NCBI GenBank assembly: GCA_022393335.1
Contig: JAJEKB010001180.1
Coordinates: forward strand, 69,831-133,830
Direction of reading: 5' to 3'
DNA: 64,000 bases
From: Macrotrachela quadricornifera
Taxonomy: Eukaryota; Rotifera; Eurotatoria; Philodinida; Philodinidae
Within the stretch, counting starts at the first letter, position 1. Each line of letters opens with the position of its first letter. Position numbers and translations under genes: made by a program. Shown piece by piece: positions 39,350 through 51,961 of this stretch. The notes under the pieces were generated by a model. The model made no database searches and was not told where the DNA came from. It saw only the letters and a list, made by a program, of their open reading frames with translations.

Positions 39350-40345
39350 TTTCTAAAAGAAAATTTTATAAAAAATACAATGCAAAAGTAATTGGAGAAA
39401 ATATTAATCTTTAATTCACTTCGATAAAACGATAATGAAAGAAAATTTTTTTTGCCGAAAGATGGAGCTTTTTCTCTTCTTTCGAATCGTATGTAACTTA
39501 TTTTTATAATATGTGTATAAATGAAGCACCACAATAAATAAGAGAGACACTCTCAAAATAAATCCGCATTTTTCAAATAATTTAGACAAACGTCACAAGA
39601 TATTAATTCATTTATCGTTTGAATAAGTCTTTAATAAGCATATTTTAAAAAACAAATTTTGTTATCAGCGGATAGAAAGTGTTCTTCTCTTTCGAATGGT
39701 ATATATGTGTTATATCTGTCAAATATTCTTAAATAAAAATTAGACAAAGAAGAAAGAAAAAGACTCACGAGAAAAATTTGGACTTCTTATATTTATTAAG
39801 CAAAAACCATCTTGTTAGAAAGAAATTAATTTAATTTTCATGTACTCATTAAAAAAGAACCATTGTGAAATAGTGATTACTTTGACTTTTATCAACTCAT
39901 TAAAAACAGTTTATGAAACGACAATTAATAATGCTTAATTGTTATATCTACCGAGGTTTTTGACTAATTTTTATTTAAGAATATCTAACAAATATAAATC
40001 ATACGTTGTTCGAAAGAAGAGAAAATTTTCTATTAACTGATAAAAAAAATTTCTTTTATACAGTGTATTTATGGAAGAGATATGAGAGTCAACATGTTCT
40101 ATTGTTCTTTCATAAAAAAGTGCGGATTTATTTTGAGAGTGTCTCTCTTATTTATTGTGGTGTTTCATTCACACACGTGTTATAAAAGTAAGTTATATAT
40201 GATTTCAAAGAGGAGAAAAAGTTTTATCTTTTGTTAAAAAAAAGTTCTCTTTCATCATCGTTCTATCCAAGTGAAATAAAGATAAATATTTTATCCAATT
40301 ATTTTTGCATTGTATGTTATTAGGAAAACTAATTCTATACAAAAT
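39350..40345. mobile_element. Large nested palindrome (foldback element), about 1 kb
   Basis: Outer arms 39350-39575 and 40120-40345 are inverted copies that include a nearly identical 40-bp block (CACCACAATAAATAAGAGAG followed by ACACTCTCAAAATAAATCCG; minus strand on the right). Inner arms 39661-39750 and 39951-40045 are a second inverted pair (TATCAG, TAGAAA, TTCTCTTCTTTCGAA, TATTCTTAAATAAAAATTAG). Only about 200 bp in the middle lack a partner. No ORF of interest. The high identity in the outer arms suggests recent activity or gene conversion. Confidence 0.75.
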
Positions 40346-40934
40346 CCTATATTTTTAAAAACGTCTGATCAAAGCACAAAAATTCATTTGAAACTTGTAT
40401 AATTTTAGATTAGTTTCTTCTTTGAGTAGTATCTTTTTTTATTGACTTTTTATATTCTACATCAAATTTCTTACATCACACGTACACTCGCTGCAAGATA
40501 ACGTAAGTAACCCTTTAATTCTTTGCGTATATTAATACAAAGAGTATCTGTGTCTTATAAAGCTTTTACTTTCACATATTCACTGCTATTTGATAGAATT
40601 TGTCGTCATTCATGTAATAAATAAATTTTTTAGTGACACCATTAGAAGTCTAAAATTTAATTTGATAAAAGTAAAACATGAGTACTGTATGTTATTCACT
40701 GTTAAAAGTATATGGGTAAGGAAAAATAAAGTAATTATATACTATTTTGACTGTAAGTCAATATTAATCATGCGAATTATTCGAGGGAGACACTATAGTC
40801 ATATTTTTTTTACATTCCGTTAGATTATGGTTTCTCTGTTCTTTTGGCTTATCCTATTTGCATTCTCTGCATACGAATCAATATTAACGGGTAGGGCATA
40901 GTAAATGGCTGCATGTTGTATACCGTCGTTTCAT

Positions 40935-41400
40935 CATTTACTTCACCTTATTAAAAAAAAGTCAAAACACATCAAAAGATGCAGCGTGAAAAGCTTTAAA
41001 ATTTATACACGATCGCTTATATTATAGTTGCACTTTTTGTTTTCAAAATAGACAAATTTATGAGGGATCAAATCTTGACCATTCGAAAACGAGATTTTTC
41101 TCTAGTACAAGATGAATTTTTTTTCGTTATTTGATCTTTTTATAATTATTTTTATTAAAACAAGCGGCACTGGTTGTATACTGAAAAAAAGTTTTTGAAG
41201 CATTAAAATCTGGTCTTCAGAATTTTGTCTATTTTGAAAACGAAAGGTGCAACTATGGATTAAGTGGTTATATGTATGTTGTAGAACTTTTTACATTACA
41301 TCTTTTAGTACATTTTTTTCTTAATAGAACAAAGTAAATGATGAAAAAATGAAACACAAAATGCACCATTCATCTTGCTCCATTTGTTATTTGGAATTAT
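40935..41400. mobile_element. Inverted-repeat element sharing the AAAAGATG core
   Basis: The left arm CATTTACTTCACCTTATTAA and the reverse-complemented right arm CATTTACTTTGTTCTATTAA are followed on both sides by an AAAAGATG core and later by AGTTGCAC and TTTTCAAAATAGACAAA. Homologous to the interiors of the 10-12 kb and 36.4-37.0 kb elements. Non-coding. Confidence 0.6.
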
Positions 41401-44400
41401 TGTATTCACAATCATTTCTTAATATTCATAACTTCCTCATATAATACGTTACTTTTAATAATATCGATTTTGATTACACTAAAAAATAAGTAAGCGAAGT
41501 CTGATCTATAATCTGATTTGTTTTATTATATAATAACCTTATCGTAGTGGAAACCTTTTTAAAATAAGTTGATAAACATGTAGAACAAAGAAAACATATA
41601 CATATATATTTTGATAGGCTTTCTGTAAGTACTACGTCACTATTAATTCGTTAATTGAATACTACAAGAAGGAAGTGTTTCGATGAAACAGAGATGTCGC
41701 ATTGAGTGAAAATCTACCTTTCAATTTTAGATTCGATGGTTTCTCTTATAATAAGGACAATACAGCTTGGAATGGGCTGAGCTGGATCTATAAAAGTTAG
41801 TCACTGAGTTACCAAATTTTGATCCAAATCATACATGATTTTTTTTACTTCAAATGTGGCCCAACTCATGGATCATGTGTCTACTGAAAAAATGTTCTCC
41901 AAGATAGGTCGTCTGACTTTACTAGTCAATGTTATTCCTCGACATTAAAAAGTTTTTACACAGTAAATTAAATCATAATTTATTTATGAAAGAAAAAAAT
42001 AAGACAACTATTTTTGTTGAATAAAAACGAAGTTTTCTTTTTAAATAAATGAACAATTTCATTATCATTCATAATATGCTAACGCAAGTTCGATAAATTA
42101 TTGTTACCACCATTTTAGGTTTTTTTCCTTGTTCTACTTTTCATACTTATTCATTCTTGATTACAGAATTATGTCAACTAATAAAAAAACTAATAGAGAT
42201 TTTTTGAAAAGAGAATTTTATCACATGATAATGCACGATGTTTCTAGAAAATTTTACGTTCCATTGAAGAATTGACTTATGGACGATCATTATTTTACGA
42301 ATCAAAGATCATAATACACAAACAACGACTAAAATGTCATTACATTATTTCTTGTTTTAATTGTTTTGAACAATCTCATGTCTAATAAGAGTGACCTTTA
42401 AAAAATTGCTTTCAATTAATTAAATCTAATTAATCAATTAAAATTGAGTACATCGGAAGAAATTTATTCTTTAAACTAAATATAAAACTTTAATCGATTC
42501 ATTAAAAAAAAGAGTGGATTTCAAATCTAATGTATCAACTCATTTGCCTACATGAGTGACTATCAATTGATATTGATCTTAAGATGTAATATGTGCGCCT
42601 AAGACTCGTCTGATATGATACCTGCCATTAATGGAAGTGAGAAGTTCCAAAAAAAAGTTATCAAATTGGAGTCTCTAAATAAAAACTGAAGAAAAACATC
42701 TTTTTTGTGTGTTGATTTTAAATGTTGCCTTGCAGTTTGAGACCATCTCCTACAACAGCACTAGCCGTCTCTTATGTTCTCTCTGTCTTTATCTTGTATG
42801 TACATCTGTTCATCTCCTGGGTTGCTTTGTCATCTTTCTTCCTTAGTTATCGCGCTTCTACAGATACTATTACGTTGATTGGTCATTATCATTACTTCCC
42901 CCTTCTTTGCTGATACACTACGCTCACTTATTCACTCTTTTTCTCATATACTTATTTTCCTTAGTATAATTGTTCGTGTCTACCATTTGCAGTCACTCGT
43001 TTCTTCATATTTACTTATTCTCCTTATTCTCTCTTTTTCCTCGTCTCTTTCATGATTTCATTTGATACAGTCGTGGTTTTTTATTTGTCTTTAATTCATC
43101 TTATCATATCTTTGTCATCTGTCATTGTATAGTAGCATCTGAGGTAACATTCCGTTATTTCTCATTCCTCTCCTCTCAAAATAACGTCTATTTTTGCCAA
43201 GTGCATCGAGATGATAGCTCATAGTCAAACCATCAAGTAACAAAATGAATTTTCTTTTTTTAATGTGGTACGTAGCACTGCATTTATTCTTTTTATTTTT
43301 CTTACTTGCTCGACGTATGCATCAAAAGTTATCGTTTTCGGTAGCAATGATCTCAAAAATGGAAAATCAGAAAATCTGCGTTCAAACGTGAGATGAAAAT
43401 ATCAAGATCAAAATATTCCCATTCATTTTACGATTTTAAATAGGAGATTCCGTTCGTTTACATTGTACCCGAGCAAAGCATACTTTTATCTTAGAACTTT
43501 GTTTTTTTTTGTAGTCAAGACAATTAAAACGAAAATAATGAGAAAGGCTAAGCGTCCCTTACTTCAAATAACTGATTTCAAATGGGTGATAGCTATAAAT
43601 ACAGCTGATCGTAGATAATGAATCGTATAGATAGTTAAATGACGAATCGTATCAGCCTATAAACAGTACATTGACTTATATTAATAGAGTTTTCTTCGCA
43701 ACAAACTTCATAATGACTTCTTTTCCAACAGAAAACTATGCGTCTACAGTGGTAATAGAAATGTTAATTTATTCTTGAGAATCTCTCGCTTTAATCTTGA
43801 GGGTTTTTGATAAAATTTTTTACGATTTCTATAATTAAAAAAAATGAATATATTATAGTTAAACAAAAGATCATTAAAAATCATCATGCAGTATTTTTAT
43901 TCCGATTTTGAAAAAATAGAAATGTGAAAAAGGTGATCTCATATATAACAACATCTTGAGGGAAATAAGTAACAACGATATTTATAGAATAAATACAATG
44001 TATTGCTATTTAAATATAGATTTGATAAATGTTGACAGGTGCCACCTAGAAATAGTCTAATATATGTCTGTTATTTAAACGATATTTATTTTATTAATTA
44101 AAATAAACATGATCTTATACAATTAAGAAGCTGTAGAAGAAATCATAGTTTTAAACAGTTAAAATCAATAAATATCAAAATATGGTAATTCGACATAATA
44201 GAGTCTTATTCAACATAGAACCTTCTATTTTTCGCAATTCAAGTGTAACACTACGTAGTGCTTCATATTTGACAAAATCGAGATGGCATCTAGTTTCTCA
44301 CGAATGTTCCGCTTTGCTTTACTATTTCTTTTAAATAACAAAGATTCAGATTGCAATTTTGTCACCTTCAAATTTTTTCGGTCTAGTAACTTGAAATATC

Positions 44401-46559
44401 TTTAATTAGATGAACTTCCGATATTGAAAATATAAAGTAAATGTTTTAATTTTTCGACAATACTTTTTAGTTCGAATGCAATATGACTATTATTGCTGTA
44501 TAAAGATCCAACATTTCATTATTCTTTGATATTTTGACTATAATTCTTAGTTTTTCAAAATCCGTTACAATATACATTATATATTAGAAAATATTAGCTA
44601 TTTTCTGTTATGTTCTAGTCAACTCTTCCTGAAAGAATTCATGGAAAAGCATGGTAGAAATTTATTAAAAACTTACTGCGAACTTGATAAGAATTTTAGT
44701 TTGGATTTGTCACCGGGTTCGAAATATAAAAGTTATGAATTCTCTCATAAATTCTTCTGAAAGTTTCTTAGACAAAATTTTCATCTATTCCTACTTACTG
44801 GAACGAAGAACATCTTTAGAAATGTTTTGTGGAGTCACTCAGGAATTTTTGAGAAATTTATCAGAAGCTGTGCATTTTCAGAAAATCCACAAGAGGATTT
44901 GATAAGTGAACACCAAGTATAACAAACTGATCAACAAAAACTTCATTTGAATATGAAAGTAAAGTTCGTAAATATAGCCGGATAATAGAAATTTTTCAGA
45001 AATTCAAGTCATCAAAACAAGCTATATTAGTCTGTAAATATTTGAAATATCATTTAGAAAACAAGGGTTTCATTGTTAAACAGAATTCTAGTATATTAAA
45101 CATAGTATTTTTAATACTAACATTTATGGATAATATTTCTGTGCTAAGCAAAAATATATAAATGCTAAGTTGATTTTGGTCAATAAAATTTGTATACTCT
45201 CAGTAGATAGGTTGAATGTTAAGTAAAATTTTTCGATCTTCAATTAAATTAATATTTCTCAATAGGAAAAATTTTTCTGAAGTTTTATAATTAATACACG
45301 ACTGAACTATTCAATGGTTAAGTTTAAAAATTGGGTTTCTAATTAAGAAAAAAAATTAATAATGAATAAAGGCGTTTGGAACCAGATAAGACAACGAAGT
45401 TTATTTGAAGCTTTAAAGTGTGATTCACTTATATTGGATATTTCTCTATTTTCCTCAGTTTTGGTATTGTATAGATGATGCCTACGATGTACATATGAGT
45501 GAATTGCAACTTTTTGGTACGACCAATGTGAAAAACTGAAAGATGCTCTAAACGATTTCTGAGCAGTTCATTTTATTATACTCTATACCTATGTTATGCA
45601 GTAAAAGTTTTCCAACACTTTATGGCATATTAGCTGAAATAAGACCTACTTCAACGTAAATGTACCTTAAAAAGCGTCATTTTATTGAAAAATGTCCTTT
45701 CACATTACATAATATAATACAAGTATCTCGAGAACGATAAGACATAGAGAACTAAAGTTTTTACTGGTCATACAACTTTGAAAAATCTATCTACAGTAAA
45801 AATTTCAGCGAAAACATTCAAGTTGTTCAGGAGTTATTTACAATATACTTTTCAAAAAGTCATTTTACAAAATGAGTGAAACTTAAATTTTCAGAAAATA
45901 TTGGGTTTGTTTTTCATGCGAAAAAGATACATTTCGAAGAATCTTTCTTTTTATCATTCTGTTACTATTTCAGTTGTCTTTCTTTTGCCTATCTTCGCTT
46001 CTCTTTCACTTCTACACAGACGAAGTAAATTGAACGATAAGGTTGTTCTACACAAAAAAAACGAAGTGTGTGTAATTAAGTATTTGGAATAAATAAGTGT
46101 GAAAAGAACAAGAAAAGCATATAAAAGATATACCGTCCGATAGAACATTTCAAGTTGTACAAATCTGACTATTTACTATATGTTTTCTCTTGTCTTAATA
46201 CATATTCCTGTAAAATAGGATTTTTTGTCAGTAAAACCCTGATAACTCAGCAGCTGTACAAAGTAGAGGCTGGAATTTTCTATGGCACTGGGACACTCAA
46301 AGATCAATAACATATAAAAAAATTGGTCTAAATCGGTTCAGCATAAAGAAGTTATTCACGAAATGCAGCTAAAATTTCAATCGTAACAAAAAGTTGCAAT
46401 TCACTCATATATATGTTTTTCTTCTTTCCTTTCCTTCACTAAGGTATTTTCCAACAGTTCTCCTCTTGTGATACTGTTCAGATTACATGATTATGATAAA
46501 GTTATATTATTTCGCGGAAAAGATGAACACAACCATACTAATTCAAGCAAACGCTATTT
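41401..46559. other. Gene-poor stretch of about 5 kb
   Basis: AT-rich with short scattered ORFs, none with a recognisable domain or a plausible exon chain. The T/C-rich piece at about 42720-43110 explains a 63-codon frame there. No RNA gene or element recognised. Confidence 0.4.
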
Positions 46560-48047
46560 TTTCCGAAAAAAATGAAACAGAATATCAAAGAATTATTTGA
46601 TTTAAGATTAAAACCGAAAAAATCTATGAAGTGTTGCAACAGAAAATATGTAAGATAACACGGAATCAGGTGAACAATTATTCAACACAACTGCGTAAAC
46701 GAAAGTTTGATCCCACCACTTTAAGTATGGAAGAATTGGAATCTTGGTGTCAAGTAAAATCAGTAGTACCACAATCTAAAGATGACACATTTTTAGTTTC
46801 ATATGACATTTGTTATGAAGATGTCATAGACAATGGTAGTAAATTTCGATTTTTTTTGTCAACAAAAAGATCGCTTAAAATTGCTTCATGCTCGACAAAG
46901 TTACATGCCAATGCCACTTACAAACTCATTTATCAAGTCTTTCCTGTGTTGATAGTTGATAGTAGTGATTCTGATCGAAAGTTTCATCTATTCGAATTAG
47001 CAGTTTGAAGTGATGAAAGTCAGCAAGAATTCAAATTTATTTTTAAAAGTTTTTCTGATGATGTCAGACGAATAACTGAAACAGATTTTACATCTGGAAT
47101 ACTTATAACTGACGGTTCTGGTGTCATACGTAATTCATTTATGAAACTATTTAATGATGGCAAAATGGCTATGTGTTGGTCTCATATGTATCGAAATGTT
47201 GAGAAAAAATTAAAGAGCTTAAAAATTGGTGATACAATAAAAAATAATATACTAGATGGTGTTGATAAATTACAATTATGTGAATCAGAAGTTGTATTTC
47301 GAAATACATCATCTTTATTTTTAAAGAAATGGAACAAAACTGAAAAAGAATTTACAGAATATTTCGAAAATGAATGGTTAAAAACTTTTGATTCATGATA
47401 TGAAGGATACAGTGCTTTCACACCAAGCACTAACAATCCATTAGAAGCAACGAATAAAGTCATCAAAGATGAACATACATTATCAAGACTTCTTACACTT
47501 GCAAATGATATTGTAAATAAGTGGGCCATGTCTCGGAATCAAGATCAAACAGATCCGGTCGTGTTTTCAATAGAACCAACTATTACACTTAAACAATGGA
47601 CTAGCGCATATCATTTGGCAAAATCCTCAAAATCACTGTTACAATTACCATCTACAACAAAAGATTTTATCCATTACTATATACCAAGTGGTGAGATAGA
47701 AAATATCAATAAAAAAAATGGACGTCATTTGATCAATTTAGAAATCTTCAATATGGAACATGGAAAGTAAGTTTATTGGACAATGGATTAGAATGGAAAA
47801 ATGAGTTTTGCAATTGTCCAAACTTTTTCAAAGAATGTATTTGCAAACAGGTGATTGGTATGGCAATTAGATTGAAATCGTGCAAACTACTTGCGGCAGC
47901 GAAGAATGTATCTCTAGGTGAAAAGCGAAAACGAGAAGAACGACCATGAAAAATAACTAAAGCTCTCTTAATAGAATAACTGTGTATCTAAATTTTCTGC
48001 TGATACATTTCGGTCTTTTTACTTTACGAAAACTATATATTTACTTA
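46560..48047 (+). pseudogene. MULE (Mutator-like) transposase with SWIM-type tail, copy A, broken
   Basis: DDE transposase relic read across several stops and frame changes. In order: ELFDLRLKPKK (46580), a frameshift, KITRNQVNNYSTQLRKRKFD (from about 46650), SKFRFFLSTKRS (46840), HANATYKLIYQVFPVLIV (about 46908-46960), a stop after FELAV (47008), ILITDGSGVIRNSF (47101-47141), MCWSHMYRNVEKKL (47170-47211), a stop after LKTFDS, NNPLEATNKVIKDEHTLSRL (about 47430-47490), then after another frame change CNCPNFFKECICKQVIGMAI (about 47810-47870), a SWIM-like zinc finger in which the expected final His is Gln. The first catalytic Asp (usually DATYK or similar) reads NATYK. Not functional as it stands. 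The 3' end of the element is displaced to about 53.5 kb by a LINE insertion. Confidence 0.85.
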
Positions 48048-48299
48048 CCATTTTTTTTTAACATTGAAGTTTATTGTGCCACTAATGGTTCACAGGAAAA
48101 GAACAAAAAAGAAAGAATGTTAGCAAATTCGCTGGGATGACAGACACTGACATCAAAATCGTCCTCCAAACATGCGTAACAGAAGATAAAAATTAATATA
48201 TAAGACAGATAAACAGAGAATGAAAGAGACAGAAAAAAGTAAGGAAATTGAGCACATTCTACACAGAACACGAATAAGTATAAAAAACTCGATCACAAT

Positions 48300-49690
48300 C
48301 TCTTTCTATATAAAACCAAAAGAGATTATATATCAAGGTGGTAGATAGAAATATTTATACATGAACATGCTCACAAGAGATATAGAGTTTTTGAAGTAAT
48401 CATATTGTCTACCATGTATGTCCTGAAAGCTAAGCCAATCCATTCGACTATGCTCTGCTCTAACTGCAAGTCGCTTTGGGAATCCATTATTCTTTTGAAA
48501 ACCCATGGTATGATACCAACTCTCATCAGGGGATGTTGCAATTAAATAGGCAGTCCAAGTATTCTAATAATTAAGAGCCTCAGATGATCTGTCGAGGTGA
48601 TATGAAAATTTTCGCCAATAATCAGATATATATAATCACGAAGCGTTTTTTCTTGGCTGAGCACCATTGTAGTATAATCGTCCCAATCTCGAAATGAATA
48701 TATAATTCTCAGACGGGAGCAATAAACATGTTCAATCGTCAGGCGTACAAGATTGGATGGCCATGGAGGGCGATAGTTTTTAGTGTTATCGTAAGTACTA
48801 CAACGATCCCATAAAGCAGCAAGAAAGGAAGAGAATAATGAAAAGAACTCTTGTTCATCAATTTTATATACTGATGACAACCAGTATTCATATACACATA
48901 TCAGAAAGAAGTTAAAGATATTCCAGTTTGTCTTTCGAAAGGTAGAGTTTGGGGACACAGAAAGTTGTGACTGTAACAGAATGGGAAAATTATTAGACGT
49001 TCCTCCATTCAGCACCTCTGTTGACCAACCATCAGCATCGTGAGAAACTCCGAAATCAATAATCGATTTCGACCGACGAGAGGTTGGCTTCGATGGAATA
49101 ATCATATCATTTCCAGTTTGCTCAAGTCAAGAAAGAAGCTGAATACCGCTTGTATTACTCTGCTTGCAACCCCAAAAAGTATGTTTCGCATTAAAATCTC
49201 CTAAAATATAAAAGGGTTTGTCCACATATTCATTAAAAAGATGGAAGGGTGGAATAGATTTAGGAGGACTATACACAACTCCAATCAGTACTGGTTCCCT
49301 CGAAAGTTAAAGTTCAACGAGAATAAAATTGTAATCTTTCTTGATCATTGAGCATCTTACTGACTGCCGATGTGTAATTGCAACATCTCCGAAAGAGTTG
49401 ATTTCTTCCTGAGTTATCCAATAGTAATTAGGAATAGTAGGAAGTTTTCGGCTACTTGCCGATCCTATCTCCGTGAGTAACCAGAGGTGCGGGGAACGCT
49501 CAGCTACCAGGACATCCAAATCACCAATACGATTTTTCAAATCTTGCACATTATATAACAGAGAACGAAGATTTTCACCTAAAATAGCCGGTCTTCCTTT
49601 TTTCCATGAAGAACAAAGAGATGGTATGTTTGAAGAGTTATTTCACTCATTTAGGATTTCAGAAAAAAGAAGTTTTTCACAATGAGAAGC
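48300..49690 (-). pseudogene. LINE ORF2 remnant: APE endonuclease domain, reverse transcriptase missing
   Basis: Reads NVQDLKNRIGDLDVLVAE and LWLLTEIG (49552-49480), GVVYSPP, then YILGDFNAKHTFWGCKQSNT (about 49216-49160), the classic APE endonuclease block, then FRKTNWNIFNFFL (about 48955-48915) near the end of the domain. In-frame stops interrupt it (after FILVEL near 49307 and in QLLS-stop-LEQ near 49130). The frame after about 48690 loses resemblance to the family. A short coding-like tail (SWTAYLIATSPDESWYHTMG, from about 48560) follows in another frame. No polymerase motifs are seen, so a large internal deletion is inferred. Confidence 0.75.
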
Positions 49691-50524
49691 AACTAAACTC
49701 TGTACAATATTATCAGATAAATACGGCAAAGAAAAAGAAGCATTTTCACTGACCATTTAGAATAAGTGAGGTTCTCGCCGTTTGAACAATATCCTTAAAT
49801 CCGCTCAGAAGCTGTGGTGTAAGAATGAGATTATGCTGAATAATCTCATTACATTGTCGAAGAAGAGGCTGACAAATGTTTGTAATAACAGAAGAGTCCT
49901 CATTTCTATTGTTCTTCATATCAGTTACAGTTTGAGTATCAACTATTTTATCTACTACCTACATGAATGTTGACGCCATTTGCATGATTTCTAACAATAT
50001 TTGGTTTTGCTTCTCAATCACTTATTCAACTGTTTGAAGAAATACCTTCAAACAAGAAATGTGTTGTTCCATTTTCTCAATAAACTCACTCGTCTTCTTT
50101 TCCATTTCTACCTTTAGTTTTTCACATTCATTTTTTGATTTGTTCAAAGTTGCTCGAGCGTCAACAAATTCGTTGTAGAGTATAGCTGGGCGTGGTGAAA
50201 GAGACGCAGAAGAGGTAATTGCCGGTCGATAAGGCATTGGGTTTGCAGGGGGTGGTAAAGGTGGACTCCATTCATCCAAATGAGAGTTGGAGAAATAAGT
50301 AGCAGGCTGTTAAGATTATTGAGGACGAAAATTTTGGTTGACTAGTATTTTGCTATTCCATACACCCTTATTCCGATAATTACTCGGAAAAAACACCTGG
50401 AAATTTTGCGATAATTTCTCCGGATGTTTCCTCAATTCGTCCACAAGTTGCTTCCGATGCTCGGCAATGAACGGACAGGAGAAGTCAGACGCTGAATATC
50501 CATCAACTTTACATCCCCATGTGA

Positions 50525-51225
50525 TATAAACCGGTGGTTAATCGTGGTTTTACCGGTCCGGTTACCGACTCCCTAAACCGCGGTAAACCGGAGTTTACCG
50601 ATGGTGATATGTGTAACTAGTCAATACCGTTTGTTCTATTTTTTGAATGTTTGTATAGCAAAATTTAACAGACATTTTTAGATTCATAGGAATTTTATTT
50701 CACGTAAAATAAAAATACCAATGTAAGAATACAAAAAATAAAAAAATAATGAGAAATAAATTCAGAAAAGTAAATTTAAAAAAACTAGTCCAAAAATTAA
50801 TAAAATCAATAAAAAAAATTAAAGAAAATAAATCTAAAAATAGTAAATATTAAGAGAAAGAATCTGAAAGGGTATAGAATTAAAAAAATAATTTAATAAA
50901 TTTCCAAAAAATTAATATAAAAAGTAAATATTAAAAACTTAAGTATAAAAAAGAAATAATGCTTACTTGAACTTTGTCGTCGTTAAGATGTATTCATGTC
51001 TTTCAGCAAGTAAAAAAACAAAATAAATAATACAGCACATGAGCATATGTATATGTATGTATATATACATATATCTTTTTTTTCCGTTCTGTATAGCCGT
51101 TCTCCTTCTATTATATATAGTTCATCGGAATATTATCGGTTTACCGCCAGTTCCTTTCGATAAACCGCGATTAACCATCGTTTTGTCCGGTTTTACTGGT
51201 TAGCCGCTAAAAGTGATCCAGTATT
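50525..51225. mobile_element. Insertion inside the LINE ORF1, hAT-like style
   Basis: Interrupts ORF1 between the zinc knuckle part and WGCKVDG. The left side is full of GGTTTACCGG-like units (AACCGGTGGTTAATCGTGGT). The right side, reverse-complemented, contains GATGGTTAATCGCGGTTTAT, so the subterminal parts are inverted. The core (50630-51060) is AT-rich. The exact ends and target duplication were not fixed; about 50525-51225 is an estimate. The GGTTTACCG-rich ends resemble non-autonomous hAT elements. Confidence 0.55.
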
Positions 51226-51961
51226 AATGACATGGGTCGAAAGCAACTTTTCACATATTCCGAATGATTTCCGTTGTTCTTGTCGTATCCACATGTTTTA
51301 CATCTATTATCATCAAGCTGACAGTTCTTTTGTACATGTCCAGGATCTTGACACTTGGCACATATGAGAAGACGAGGAGCAGGAAAAAATTCATTAACTT
51401 GTATCAGTTGTCCTCGAAGAACTAGTTCCTACTGGATTAATTTCGTATGTTCATGCGGATCCAATAAATCAACACGAATATGTCTCGTATTTTCACGAAG
51501 TATACCACCCATACGTTCCATCATGAAATAAGATTTGTATTGATTTTTAATTTCTATTTCTACTTCATCATCCGTAATCTCATAAGGTATAGATTTGAGA
51601 ACAACTAAAAGTTGAGGGGACATGTGTTTTGGAGGAACCAAATAAACCACAGTATTGTTAGTCATCTTTTTTTGAGGATAACTTTTTTCATCACGCATAA
51701 ATACAAATAGTTTAATCCTTCTAGTCCATAGAGACAAGTTTCCAGATTTATCTACATACTATGTATCTACACAAACTTTATTTGAAGATGGATGAACTTG
51801 AGAAAAACCATCTTATATATGCATCATAAGTTCTTTGATAATAGTTCCCGCCACTTGATTATTGGAAATAGAAGGAAAACATTCCAATTTTATCGATGGC
51901 AGTTGCTGTTGAGTGGCATAATGAAGAGCATGAGATGAGATAGAAAGTGATTCATAATTTC

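Noticed and set aside
44684..44902. 72-codon plus-strand ORF, and other ORFs of 60-125 codons in 41.4-46.2 kb
   Set aside because: No domain or family match by eye, no plausible exon chain, lengths expected by chance in AT-rich DNA.
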